Source of the DNA: an uncultured Mycoplasmataceae bacterium
Lineage (GTDB): Bacteria; Bacillota_I; Bacilli_A; Mycoplasmatales; Mycoplasmoidaceae
Assembly: GCA_947165235.1 (NCBI GenBank)
Contig: CAMUZN010000001.1
Coordinates: forward strand, 1 to 64,000
Length of the DNA: 64,000 nt
Reading direction: 5' to 3'
Of this stretch, positions 48,999 through 60,762 are shown piece by piece. The position numbers and the translations under genes were made by a program. The notes beneath the pieces were generated by a model. It had not been told where the DNA came from, did not search any database, and saw only the letters and a list, made by a program, of their open reading frames with translations. Within the stretch, counting starts at the first letter, position 1, and every line of letters starts with the position of its first letter.

Positions 48999-51941
48999 CT
49001 AAATAATAAACTTTTTTTTAATATGTTTTATGCTAAGCATTTTTCTCTGTGGTGTTGATATATTTGCTAATTCAACAAGTAAAAAGTTATTTGCTTCAAG
49101 TAATGCATTTTCTTCATTATTGGCTAAAATATTGTTAAAAACAATGATATTGTTAACAATTGTTGTTTCATCTTCAAGTGCAACCCAAGCAATATTGACA
49201 TTCTTTTTTGTTTTCATTCGTTTTATCTTTATGACTTTAACAATTGCCAAATAATTTGTTATTCGACTTGGACTAAAAGATTGAATTTCACTAAGCGAAT
49301 AAATTTGTGGAAAAGAATTATTTTTTTTTATGATTGTGATTGGATTAATTGAAAAATCAATTCCCAATAAATTTGTTTGTGCAATTACTTCTTGATTAAT
49401 TTGTTGTTTTGTTAAATGGTCAAATTTATCCAATTTTAAATCTGCCAACATATTGTAGTTTGTTGGAAATAATTTTATTGATTTAAAAATATTTTCTAAA
49501 TTTACCAACAAACTTGTTCGATTAGGAATATCGTTATTGAAAAACTCATCAAAACATCCGGCATTTATTAGTATTTGTAATACTGATAATCCAATATCAT
49601 AATTAATAAGTTTTGTTAAAGCATCAAATAAATTAGTAAATTTTTTTTCTAAGCAACTATAACGAATAGTAATTATTTTTTTTATTGTTTCATACCCAAT
49701 CCCTTTAATAGCATTGAAACCAAATAAAATTTTACCCTGATGAATTGTAAAATTTTCTTGTGAATAATTAAGTGATGGTGGCAAAATTGCAATTTTGTTT
49801 TTTTTTGCTTCAATTAAATAAGTAATAATTTTATCGGTCGCATTGTTGTTATAAGTCAATAAGCAAACAAAAAATTCTAATGGATAATATGTTTTTAAAT
49901 ATGCCATTTGATAGGAAATAATTGCATATGAAATCGAATGGGATTTATTAAATCCATATAAACCAAATTTCAAAATATATTCGAAGATTTTATTTGCTTC
50001 CTCTTGTGAATAATTATTTTTTACTGCTTTAGTGATGAAATCATACTTTAATTGTTTCAAAACTTCATATTCTTTTTTTGAAATTGCTTTTCGGAATAAG
50101 TCCGCCTCGCTTAATGAATATTTAGCAACTTTTTGTACAATTTGAATTACTTGTTCCTGATATAAAATAATTCCATATGTTGGGGATAAAATATCTTTAA
50201 TTTTTTCATTAATAAAGATCATATTTTTTCCTTTATTTTTGTTATCTAAATATAACGAAACATTATCGCGTGGTCCTGGGCGAAATAAAGCTAGTGTATC
50301 ACAAATATCCATAATTGATTTTGGATTAATTTTACGAATAATATTTGTCATTCCAGCACTTTCAAGTTGAAAGATACCAACCGTTTCTCCACGATACAAT
50401 GTATCGTAAACTTTGGTATCATCAAAATTTATTTTATTTAAATCAAAGTTTACATTATGATGTTGCCTAATTTTTTCACTACAATCACTAATAATCGATA
50501 AATTACTAAGACCTAAAATATCCAATTTAATTAATCCAATACTTTCAAGAAATTCTTTAGAATATTGAATTGTTTTAACATTATCATTTGAAAGACAAAG
50601 AGGAGCAATATCAACTAAATTTTGTTGTGCTAAAACAATACCAGCAGCATGTAAACCAATTTGTCGTGGCAAACCAACTAAATAAAAAGCTAATTTAAAT
50701 AATTGAGGGTATTTATCAATCAAAGCAATTAAATTTTTATTAGTTTTAATTTCCTGATTAATATTTTTTTCAAGATCAGAAGTTATTTTCTTACAAATTA
50801 AATTTATTATTTTAAGATCAATATTAAGAATTCTTCCCACATCTCTTATTCCTGTTTTTAATTTTATTTTTTGAAAAGTAATAACATGAGCAATATGTTG
50901 TTGTCCATATTTTGCTTGCAGATAATCAACAATTTCATTTCTACGACTATCCATAAAATCCACATCAATATCAGGCATTGATCTTCTTGCTTTATTTAAA
51001 AATCGCTCAAAAATTAAATCATATTTTAATGGATCAATGTTTGTTATTCCCAAAACATATGAAACTAGTGACCCAGCAACCGAACCTCGACCTGGACCAA
51101 CCATAATATTATTTTGTTTTGCATAAGCAACATAGTCTTGAACAACTAAAAAATAATCGTCAAAATTAAGCTGATGAATAACGTCTAATTCATATTTAAT
51201 TCGATCAATATATTTTTGTGAAACCATATCACCAATACGATGAATTAAACCTTGCTTGCATCTTGCTTTTAACAATTCATGTGAATCTCGTGATGGATCA
51301 AATTTTATAAAATAATTGCTTTGATTTAACGGAATTATTAAATTTATTTTTTGTAATAAATTTGTTAAATTATCTAACTGTGTTTTTGTAAATATTTGTT
51401 GAGCTTTTTGTTCGGTTCATAAATATTTATCCATTAAATCATTGTTGTCATTAACATCGAAATATAATTGATTATTTTTTATGGCGATTATTGCCTTATA
51501 TTTTTCATAATCATTTTCTTCCACAAACAATGCTTCGTGTAAGGCTAAATCACAAAATAAATATTTGTTTTTAGCATTAATTTTTTCTAATCCTTCTTGA
51601 TTACTAATAACAATAAGATCATCATTAATATGTTGTGTCCAATCTTGTGAAGGAAAACAATTAATTATGGAAGAGATTTTGCATAGTTTTAAATATCCAT
51701 TATTGTTTAAAGCAACCAAATATATTTCATTGCCATTTAAAGTTAAATTCAAACCAATAATTGGTTTTAGATTATTTTTTTTTGCTTTTGTATAAAATTC
51801 AATTGCTCCATACATTACATTTTTATCAATCAAACTAACATATTGTTGTTTATTTTTGATAGCAAAATTAATTATTTCATCGATGGAAATAGCCGAATTT
51901 GATATTGAATAATATGATTTTGTGATTAAATTAACAAACAT
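48999..51941 (-). CDS. dnaE: DNA polymerase III alpha subunit, DnaE type
   Basis: 980 aa, read through TGA-Trp at 51417. The C-family polymerase core is complete: GPGRGSVAGSLVSYVLGIT, PDIDVDF (metal-binding Asp pair), GLHAAGIVLA, FQLESAGM, LFRPGPRDN, YQEQVI and GLYGFNKSHS, then HhH and OB domains. The N-terminal PHP domain is degenerate: where an active one has HSEYS and ITDHG, this has SYYSI and LIDKN. It is the second replicative polymerase expected in a low-GC Gram-positive beside PolC, which is not in the window. Its ATG overlaps the nrnA stop (TAATG). Confidence 0.95.
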
Positions 51942-52930
51942 TAAATTTTATTATTATGAAATTTATTTTTTTCTTGTAAATATTTTTTTAAATCACAAAG
52001 GATTTTTTTAAATTCACAATGTTTTAAAATTCTAAATCCTGCAGCCAATTTGTGTCCACCACCATGATATTTTTGTGCAATGTGATTTATTGGTAAAGAT
52101 AAACTACGAAGAGAGCCTTTCCATTGTTTTGAATCAAAATCGTAATAAAATGATAATCAAATTTTTATTTTATTAATATTTGCTAATGTATTGACCATAC
52201 TATTGTAATATCTTATTTTATAGTGATGATAACTTTTTTTTGGTATCTTCACTCAAGCAAGGCCTAATTTTTGGTCAAAATGTGCTTTTTTAATAACATG
52301 TTTTTGAAACAATAAATCATTAACCTCTCTTGTATAAATTGCTTGATGAACTTTCTGACGTTGACAACCAATTTTTACTAATTCACTAACAATTTGATAA
52401 GTTGATGGTAAAACTGCAGAATAAAGAAAACGATTTGTGTCAGTAATAATTCCAGCATATAAATAATTACTTGTTGAGACCGAAATATTTTTCTTATCCC
52501 ATTCCAATAATAATTCAGCAATCATTTGACAAGTCGCTGGATACTTCTCATCAATCCATTCAAGATTTGCAAAATTTTTAATTTTTGGATGATGATCAAT
52601 TAAACACAATTCGTGACATAATTTATATTTTTCTGTTGCTATACGATCTTTTGTTGGTGTATCAACAATAATTCCAAGCGAATTTTTGATTTCTTGATCG
52701 CTAACATCATTATTTTTTAATGGGAAAAATGCAATCACATTCTGCCTTTTAATTAAATCAACACCAATAACATTAATTATTTTTTTTGGATACTTTGTAA
52801 GCAAAAAATTTCTTAATGCAAAACTAGAACCTAAAGCATCAAAATCGGGTAATTCATGAAAAAAAATTGAAATATTTTTATATTTTTCAATTTTTTTAAT
52901 AAATGTTTTTAAAAATTTTTTTGCAAGCAT
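51941..52930 (-). CDS. nrnA: Bifunctional oligoribonuclease / pAp phosphatase NrnA
   Basis: 329 aa of the DHH/DHHA1 superfamily. It degrades nanoRNAs and converts pAp to AMP. Motifs: FFHELPDFDALGSSFAL (canonical H..PD.DA.GS), VDTPTKDR, LIDHHPKI (DHH) and, after TGA-Trp at 52253, the C-terminal GGGHKLAAGF. The frame continues to TAA at 51941. Both ends overlap its neighbours by a single base in TAATG junctions (thiI upstream, dnaE downstream). Confidence 0.93.
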
Positions 52931-54117
52931 TATATTTCTTTCTTTATAATGCTTTTTATTGTTTTTTCATAAATTGGTTTTATCATTATCATTTCTTTTT
53001 CTAATTTTTTAGCAACTGTAATTTTTGGTTTGGTTACCGGATTTGTTGGAACAAAACCGCTACAAGCATCCGGATATGGCAAAATTGAAATTTCAAAACT
53101 TCCAATTTTTTTGGCAATCGCAATAATTTCTTCTTTGTCGTAGGTTAAAAGAGGACGTAAAACAATCGTATCTTTAATTACATCAGAAATTGTAATAATA
53201 CTTTCAATTGTTTGACTTGCAACTTGTCCCAAATTTTCACCTGTGGCAATTGCAGAATATTTGTACAATTTTGCTAAGTATTGCCCAATACGAAAAAAAT
53301 ATCTACGCATGATTGTTATTTGATATGAATGATTAGAAATATGAGCAATTTCGTGTTGCAACGGAGTAAAATTACATATATATAAAATTGGTTTTTGTTC
53401 AATTCTTTTTGATAAAGTAATTTTTTTAATCAAATCAATTGTTTTTGATAACGATTTTTTTGTCGTATGGGGTGGAGAAATAAAAGTTAAAAAATCCACA
53501 TGAAAACCTCTCTTCATTAATAAATGACTAGCAACAGGGGAATCTATTCCTCCAGAGATCAAAACAAGAACTCTACCATTAATCCCTAACGGAAAACCAC
53601 CTAAACCTTTTTGCTTATTAAAATAAACGATAAAATACTTATCATTAATTTCAATGTTAATTAAAATTTGTGGTTGATGAACATCAACTTTGGCATGCGA
53701 AAATTTTTTTAAAACAAAATCACCAATATTACGATCAAATTCTAATGAATTTAGAGGATATTTTTTGTCAATTCGTTTTGTTTTAACTTTGAAAGTGAAA
53801 AAAAGTTTTTTGGGTAAATTTTTTAATAGAAATGAACAAAGTTTAGTTTGATTACGAGGGATAATATTTGCCTCAATAACTAATCTAATCCCCGGAATCA
53901 TTTTAACAATATCAAAAATTTCAGCAAAAGATTGGTTAGGAATATTTTTAATTAGAATGGCATCGTATTTATAAATAAAAATTAGTTTTTTAAAATCAAA
54001 TAAAGCCTTTTTTATGTTTCGTAAAAGTAAAGCAGAAAATTGACAACGGTTTTTACCCTTCAAAACCAATTCACCAAATTTGATGTAGATTATTTTTGTA
54101 ATTGTGTTCTTATTCAT
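52930..54117 (-). CDS. thiI: tRNA 4-thiouridine synthetase ThiI
   Basis: 395 aa. It makes s4U8 in tRNA. N-terminal ferredoxin-like and THUMP domains (KFGELVLKGKNR, then the region with DRNIGDFVLKKF), then a PP-loop domain with LVLISGGIDSPVASHLL, GENLGQVASQTI and the conserved PYPDACSGFVP. There is no rhodanese extension, as in Bacillus. Overlaps the upstream nuclease gene by 28 bases and nrnA by one. Confidence 0.95.
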   Translation of the reverse strand: MNKNTITKIIYIKFGELVLKGKNRCQFSALLLRNIKKALFDFKKLIFIYKYDAILIKNIPNQSFAEIFDIVKMIPGIRLVIEANIIPRNQTKLCSFLLKNLPKKLFFTFKVKTKRIDKKYPLNSLEFDRNIGDFVLKKFSHAKVDVHQPQILINIEINDKYFIVYFNKQKGLGGFPLGINGRVLVLISGGIDSPVASHLLMKRGFHVDFLTFISPPHTTKKSLSKTIDLIKKITLSKRIEQKPILYICNFTPLQHEIAHISNHSYQITIMRRYFFRIGQYLAKLYKYSAIATGENLGQVASQTIESIITISDVIKDTIVLRPLLTYDKEEIIAIAKKIGSFEISILPYPDACSGFVPTNPVTKPKITVAKKLEKEMIMIKPIYEKTIKSIIKKEI

Positions 54118-54938
54118 ATTTCATCTTCCTTTGTTAATGTGGGGGAAATACCCTTAATCACATGTTGTTCATACCATTTCTTAACTTTTTCAATAACCTC
54201 ACTAAATTGTTTAAGATCTACATGCATTTCCTTTAATTTAATGATATGATTATTTATTTGGAATTTTTCGGGATTTTTATAATCATCTAAATTTAAAAAA
54301 CAAACCGCAAAAATACCATAATTTGTTTTGCGCAAAAATAAATATAAAGCTAATTGATAAACATATTCATCATTAATTTTAAATTCGTTTGTTTTAGGAT
54401 CAAATCATGACTTATATTTTGCCATTTTCTCCTTAACTATTGGAAAGCCATTTTCATCTTTTTGCAACATTAATGTTCCATTATTTTTTTTATACAATAA
54501 ACCATCATATGAAGAAGTTTTTATTTCCAACATTGGTTTACCTTGTTCATATAAAAAGTTTCCTTTCTCATCAATAGGTTCACCATCTGGAATACCACCA
54601 AAAAGTTTATTTTCCTTAAAAACATCTCATTTTATTGCAAAAGGATCATATGATTTAAAATTTATATTTAGTTGTTGACTAACAAAATCTCTAATTTTTG
54701 GTTCAATAATGTGTCCAACATGAGCAAGTGTTTCATCCATTTCCTCCTTATAAAGATTAACAATTGATAATCAAACACGGAAAGGTGTAACATATTTGTT
54801 TAAACCTAAAATACTTGCTATTCGGCCACCAGTAATTTTTTTAAAATGAGATAAATTATTTTGTAAATATGGCTTTGTCAAAACAATACGATTATTTTCA
54901 AAATAAAAATCGATATCTTTTTTTTTAGTAAGTGGCAT
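54090..54938 (-). CDS. YqaJ-type nuclease (MAGa7180-like)
   Basis: 282 aa, found only by reading TGA as Trp (54114, 54405, 54627, 54771); it starts at ATG 54938. The N-terminal part matches YqaJ/lambda-exonuclease-like nucleases: GGRIASILGLNKYVTPF, then HVGHIIEPKI, later GGIPDGEP (Asp) and MLEIKTSSY (the ExK catalytic pair). Proteins of this type in mycoplasmas are annotated as putative nucleases. It sits between uvrC and thiI in a repair-rich operon. DNA end resection is the likely activity; the substrate is unproven. Confidence 0.82.
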
Positions 54939-54949
54939 ATGTTATTATT

Positions 54950-56557
54950 TTACTTTCTTTGTAATGTTGATTGTAAATGTTTTTTACGGAAAAAATTAAC
55001 ACTATAACGATGTACTTCATTTTGAATTTTTAATAAAAAATTATAAAAATCAGAACTATGATCTAACTTAATAATTTTGTCATCAAAGTAAATGGCATTT
55101 GTTTTATGGGCTATGTTTTTAACCAAACCAACAATTTTTGGGGGAGTAATTTTTAATTTTAAAAAAACACTTAATGCCGCTTTTACTTGAATTTTACCAC
55201 CATCAACAATAATTAAATCAGGCAATTCATTAGCATGTTTTGCTAAATATAATTCAAAAATATAAATGAAGCACTCATAATCAGAATTTAATTTTTTCTT
55301 AATAATATATCTTCGATAATTATTTTTTATAAATTCCCCATTTTTAATACTTATCATTCCAGCTACTTTGTCATCATTAAATAAATTAGATATATCAAAT
55401 GCAACAATTGTGTTTAATTTTGAAAGATGTAAAATTTCTTTCAATTTATTCCATGACGAGTTTAATTTTTGTTTTTTCAATTTAAAAAAGTTAAAATTAT
55501 TTTTAAGATAATCTTTTAAATTTTCTTCAACATTCTGCAAAATTGCTTTCTTTTTACCTTTGATAGGGGAAATAATTTTCATCGATAAATTTGTTGTAAG
55601 TAATTTAAGATTATGTTTTGAAAATAATGATGGGGTGTAGAGAACTTTTGGTTTATTGAAATTTTTGAGATAATATTGAATAATTCAATTAAAAATTGTT
55701 TCCTCAATAGTATCATAATACTCATAGATTTGTTGGATTTTTGTTAATAATTTGCCATCAACATATTTAAATAATCCAATGACTAAAAAATTATCTTGCA
55801 CAGAAAAACCTAAAAAATCAATATTGGAAATCGTAGTTAATTGAATATTTTGATTCTTCTTTAATTCTTGCAATGCAATAATTGCATTTTTTATTTCATT
55901 TGCTTGTTCAAAATTTAATATTTCCGCCGCTTTTTTTTGCTTATCTTTTAATAAATCGATGATCCCTTTTGTCTTACCATGAAAAAAATGAATAATTTGT
56001 TTTTTAATTAAATCGTATTGTTTTGGATCAATTTGATTAACACATGGACCTAAACATTGTCCTAAATCATAATATAAACATTTTTTATGGGGAATATGAT
56101 TACATTTTCGCAAAGGAAAAATTGCATCAACCAATGTCTTAAATTTATGTTTTTCAAAAGTTGAAGTAGCAAAAGGACCAAAATATTTACCACGATACCG
56201 GTTAAAAAAATAAGTATATTTTAATTGGGGATGTAAATCATTGGTCAAAACAAAATAAGGATAAGCATTAGAATTTTTTAATGAAATATTGTATTTGGGT
56301 TGATGTTTTTTAATTAAATTATTTTCAAGAATTAATGCTTCATTTTCATTATTAACAACAAAAAATTCAACATCAAAAATTTCCGCAACAAGTTTCGATG
56401 TTTTAAAATCGCGATGGGGATTAAAATATTGATGACAACGTTTAAAAAGATTTTTTGCCTTACCAACATAAATTATTTGTTGATCAATATTTTTCCACAA
56501 ATAACAACCGGGTTTTTTGGGAAGATTAGCCAATTTAAATTTTAAATTACTATTCAT
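54950..56557 (-). CDS. uvrC: UvrABC excinuclease subunit C (lacking HhH tail)
   Basis: 535 aa, one frame through TGA-Trp at 55583 and 55685. It makes both incisions around a lesion. GIY-YIG domain at the start (KKPGCYLW, IIYVGKAKNL), UVR motif in the middle (GIIDLLKDKQKKAAEILNFEQA), then the RNase H-like half with FDISNL, IIVDGGK and the final NEVHRYSVNFFRKKH. The protein stops right after that His, where a C-terminal helix-hairpin-helix pair usually follows. Its ATG abuts the yebC stop. Confidence 0.93.
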
Positions 56558-57265
56558 TTATTTAATGTTTGTTACAACCGATTGAATGTCATCGTCTTGC
56601 TGACACTGATCAAGAAATCTTTGAATTTTTTCCATCAGCAAATGATCATGGATTTCTTTCTTTTCGTTGGCAACCAATTTAACTTCTCCAGAAATAATAT
56701 CATATTGTGCTTTTTCTAATTCGTGATTAATTGCTAAAAAATCTTTTGGTTTTGCTAGTATCTCATAAATATCACCATTTTCAATAAGATCAACAATTTC
56801 GTATGGAAGTAATAATTCTAATAAAAAATCATATGTGGTTTTATTGTTTTTACGTAAATGAAAAACTGCCAACTCAGTAAAAAACATTTTCACACTATTT
56901 TGTTTAGCAATTTGTCCACCAAATTTTGTTAAATAACCGTGTAAATTAGCAATAACTCGATTTTGGTTATCAGTTAGAGCATTGACGATGATCTGAATGC
57001 CATTTGGACCATAACATTCATATGTTAAATTAATTAAATTTTTTTGGTCTTTGTTTGCTCCTAAAATATTACGATTAATTGCTTCCTTGGATAAATTGTT
57101 TTGCAAGGCTTTACTAATCGCTGCCTTTAATCGCGCATTAGATTGGGGATTTGGTCCAGCAATTTTAACCGCAGCTTTTATTTCACGAGCTAATTTCAAC
57201 CAAATTTTTGCTTGCTGTTGCTGCTTCTTATTTGTTATATTTGCAATTAAATGTTTACGTGGAAT
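56558..57265 (-). CDS. yebC: YebC/PmpR family regulator or translation factor
   Basis: 235 aa with the family pattern HLIANITNKKQQQQAKIWLKL, REIKAAVKIAGPNP, NARLKAAISKAL, YECYGPNGIQIIV and LTDNQNRVIANL. Members bind DNA and, as recently shown for YebC proteins, help ribosomes at proline stretches. Alignment to the family places the start at an ATT codon (57265-57263); AGGAG lies 9 bases upstream of it. A TTG at 57304 would add 13 residues with no ribosome-binding site. ATT starts are allowed in code 4 but rare. Confidence 0.88.
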   Translation of the reverse strand: MPRKHLIANITNKKQQQQAKIWLKLAREIKAAVKIAGPNPQSNARLKAAISKALQNNLSKEAINRNILGANKDQKNLINLTYECYGPNGIQIIVNALTDNQNRVIANLHGYLTKFGGQIAKQNSVKMFFTELAVFHLRKNNKTTYDFLLELLLPYEIVDLIENGDIYEILAKPKDFLAINHELEKAQYDIISGEVKLVANEKKEIHDHLLMEKIQRFLDQCQQDDDIQSVVTNIK

Positions 57266-57284
57266 GGTTATTGATCTCCTAGTC

Positions 57285-59261
57285 TCATAAATATTTATGC
57301 CCAAAAATAAAAATTAAAATAACAAAAATTAATGATAGGATTAATTTCCAACTACTTTTAATATATGCCGAATATGAAATTTTGTGATGAATTAAAAAAG
57401 GAAGAAGTAAGGAAGTTGGAGAAAGCAAGTTGACAATAATTGTTGATGACAAGAAAGCATGATAGTATACGGCACAACCAATTCGTTTTACAATTAAGGC
57501 AGAATTAACGACTCCAAATAATATACCCCCACTCCCTAGTGATGGATTTACCATTATCACTAAACCAATAAAAATTAAAAAAGCAAAAATAATTGTTTTT
57601 AATTCAAAAGGCTCAATAAGAATAAAATCATGATATTTTCGACTAATTAATATGAATAAACCGTGTTCTAAAAAATTAATTTCAATTGCTTTACATAAAA
57701 TAGTAGCAATAATAAATGGAATAAATTTTTTAAAATTTTTGGTAAAATTTTGTCAATTTATTTCTTTATAGTTAAAAATTATAAAAAAAACGCAATAACA
57801 AACAATAATTCAATAGTTTGTTCGAAGATATAAATATTTTTTTGATTCAATAAGTGGTATATCATCCAATTCATATTTTTCACCATGCGGGGCAAAATAT
57901 AATGGGGGGGCAATCCAAAAAAAGAAAGAGGATAGAAAACCAACATAATATGAAAAATCATCAAAAAAATAATGAAGCCAATTATGATTTGTCACCAATA
58001 ACAAAAATATTGCAAAAACAAACCAACGAAAATTTTTTATTTTTTTTTCTGTTAAATCTAGATTTTTTTGTAAAAAATCAATATTATTTTTTGTTGCAAT
58101 TGTTGTATCATAAACGAGTGATTGAATAGGATGATTCAATATTTTTTTTGCATAATTCAAAATAAAAAAAATCGCTACTGCAAGCAACGAAACAAGCAAA
58201 AAGAATTGAATATGAGCCCTTAATTCCAATCATGGATTAATTTCAATTTTTAAAACATTAACAATTAATGGATTAAATAAACTTGTTCCATAACCAATTA
58301 CCGTTGGAAAGAAGAAGACATAAAAAACAGTTAATAAATCAAAACCAAGTAAGAGTAAAAATTTTCCATAAATTGGGTAAAAAACAATAATTTCATGATA
58401 CATTCCTAAAAAATGACTTAACAAGCAAACAACAATCATAGGAAGAATAATTATTCATTTTGTATCACCTTTTGCCTTTAAAATTAATTGATTGATAATG
58501 GCATCAAAAGTAGTAGTAGAAGCAACTAAACAATAACAAATAACCAATAATAAGAGTAAAATGCAAAATGTTTCATTTTTAATTACTAAGTCATGTTGTA
58601 CTGCATCCGAAAAAGCTGGTTTAATGTTAAAAATTTTCAACCAACCAACAATAGATTTAACTGGTAAAATGAATAAATCAAAAACAGTTGGAATCGCAAA
58701 ATAGAACGGTCGATCCGAAAGTACATTACCAATATTAATATAGGAAATGCCACCTTTAATTAAATAAATCATTCAATAAGCAACAATAACAAGCATATTA
58801 ATAATGATTAAAGAAAAGAGAGAATGATAAAGCGAATATTTCGTTTTAATTAAATATTTTTTTTTCATAACTTTAATCCAAATAAAAAGATAGATCAATC
58901 CAAAAATTGGAATAAAAGAAAAATAAAAATTCCAAACAAAAAAAACAAAATTTTGTTTTGATAATGTGTTTAGTGCTTTATAACGGAGTCAAAAAATATA
59001 AATAATAGAAAACAATAAAAGGAAAACGGAAAAAATAACACCACCAATAATTTTTGATAAATTATCTTCCGCCATATCCGTTAAATAAAAAGGAACATCT
59101 TGGGAAACAGACAAAATTTGAATGATTTTAAATAATAGAAAGAAAAAGCCAAGAGAAAGAAAAAAATTACAAATAATTAACTTATAGCACTCTTTAAAAT
59201 GTGAAATAAAAATAAAGCTATTATTTTTAAAATCGGACTGTTGGTTTTTCTTAATATTCAT
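57285..59261 (-). CDS. YfcC/AbgT-like membrane transporter
   Basis: One gene of 658 aa that TGA-Trp codons (57810, 58230, 58455, 58773, 58989 and others) break into five apparent pieces. About 14 membrane segments. The repeat hallmarks of the IT superfamily are visible: FPTVIGYGTSLFNPLIVNVL in the first half, and MVNPSLGSGG...GCAVYYHAFL followed by NLLSPTSLLLPFLIHHKISY in the second. YfcC-type proteins carry carboxylates, peptides or arginine across the membrane; the substrate here is not clear. It starts 7 bases after tRNA-Leu, so both are probably one transcript. Confidence 0.8.
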
Positions 59262-59268
59262 ACTTTAA

Positions 59269-59354
59269 TGGTGCTCGAGAAGGGACTTGAACCCATACAA
59301 AGATAACTTTAATAGATTTTGAGTCTATCGCGTCTGCCATTCCGCCACTCGAGC
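59269..59354 (-). tRNA. trnL: tRNA-Leu (CAA)
   Basis: 86 nt, GCTCGAG acceptor (self-complementary with its 3' strand), long variable arm, anticodon CAA (reads UUG), encoded CCA. Head gene of the long minus-strand operon. Confidence 0.93.
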
Positions 59355-59380
59355 ATTTTTTGCTCTTGTGCAACACTTTT

Positions 59381-59388
59381 ATTATAAT
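59381..59388. promoter_or_regulatory. Overlapping divergent -10 boxes (ATTATAAT)
   Basis: ATTATAAT reads TATAAT on both strands: 59383-59388 forward for tatD, whose ATG is 9 bases on, and 59386-59381 reverse for tRNA-Leu. Confidence 0.6.
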
Positions 59389-59397
59389 GTCTTAATA

Positions 59398-60186
59398 ATG
59401 TTTAAAGATATCCGTTTATACGATACACATTGCCATTTAAACTCAAAAATATTGCTTAATAATTTTGACGAAATTGTTAAAATTTGTCAAAGAAAAAAAA
59501 TAATTTTAAATTGTGTTGGAACTAATTATGAAGATAGTTGTATTGCAATAAATCAAGCAAAAAAATATCCTAATTTGATTAAAGCAACAATCGGTATTCA
59601 TCCTTATGAAATAAAAAATTGCAATGTTACTAAATTAGAAGAATTATATTTATCAAACAAAAAGTATATAGTTGCATGGGGTGAAATTGGTTTAGATTAT
59701 TATCAAAATCCAACAGATGAAATTATTAGACAACAAAAACTTTTTTTCACTGACCAAATAAAATTAGCAAATAAATATAATTTACCAATTATTGTTCATG
59801 TCCGAGACCAAAAAACAAAAGCTCTAGATGATTGTCTTGAACTTTTAAAAAAGCATAATAAAACAAGCAAAATCTTGATTCATTTTTTTACGGGTAATAA
59901 GGAAATATGTGAAAGGATAATAGCATGCGGTTATTATGTATCTTTATCTGGTGTTGTCACTTTTAAAAATAGTAAAGAAATTAATGAAGCAATAGATTTA
60001 ATCCCCCTTAATCATTTACTAATTGAAACGGATGCTCCTTATGCAACACCAGTTCCTTACCGTGGTGAAATAAATAAACCATACTACCTTGAAAATATTT
60101 ATGAATATTTACAAAAAAAATTAAAAAACAACGATTTATGAAAAATTTTACGCGAAAATTCTTTGAATTTTTTTGGTTTAAAATAA
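59398..60186 (+). CDS. tatD: TatD family metal-dependent DNase
   Basis: 262 aa. TatD enzymes hydrolyse DNA 3' ends and help in repair. Motifs: YDTHCHLN (DxHxH), WGEIGLDYY (metal-bridging Glu), IVHVRD, HFFTG and the final LIETDAPY. ATG 59398 is used rather than an upstream in-frame start because TATAAT ends 9 bases before it and the family begins just before DTHCHL. TGA at 60139 is Trp and the stop is TAA at 60184. dut follows after 3 bases. Confidence 0.93.
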
Positions 60187-60189
60187 AAT

Positions 60190-60687
60190 ATGAAAATTAA
60201 TTTGAGTTTATTGTTTAAAGAGCAAAAAAAGTTGGATGAATTTATCCACAAGAAGCATAAACTGACATATAAAAAAATATTTATGGAAACGAAATTGGCC
60301 TTATTTGTCGAATTAGCTGAATTGGCAAATGAGATTAAATGTTTTAAATTTTGGTCAATTAAAGGGAGTGGTCCAAAAGAAAAAATTTTTGAAGAATATG
60401 TTGATGGTTTACATTTCATCATATCTTTATGTCTAACAAAAAAAATAAAACCAATTTTCAATATTAGTAAAAAACATATTCCTTTTTCAACAAAACATGA
60501 TATCACAACTAAATTTCTCGACTTATTTAAAATGATTCATAAATTAAAATCAAAAAATAGTTTTATTAAATGATTAGTGAAATACCTAGATTTCGGTTTT
60601 TGCTTAAATTTTACATTAAATGAAATTATTGATGCTTACATGAAAAAAAATAAAATCAATTACAAACGACAAAAAAATAATTATTAA
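60190..60687 (+). CDS. dut: All-alpha (MazG-type) dUTP diphosphatase
   Basis: 165 aa of the dUTPase_2 family, which hydrolyses dUTP to dUMP and PPi so that uracil is kept out of DNA. Start MKINLSLLFKEQKKLDEFI, metal-binding ELAELANE with FKFWS, and EEYVDGLHFIISLCL. TGA at 60571 is Trp; the frame ends at TAA 60685. Three bases after tatD, so a two-gene operon. Confidence 0.92.
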
Positions 60688-60762
60688 TGTGTTTACATGT
60701 TCAATACTAATCTTTATTATTTTATTGATAAGTGATAATATCATCTAATAAATATTTATCAT

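Noticed and set aside
57779-57964. Open frame with a plausible membrane-like sequence on the minus strand
   Set aside because: It is in another frame inside the YfcC-like transporter, whose own frame is continuous once TGA is Trp.
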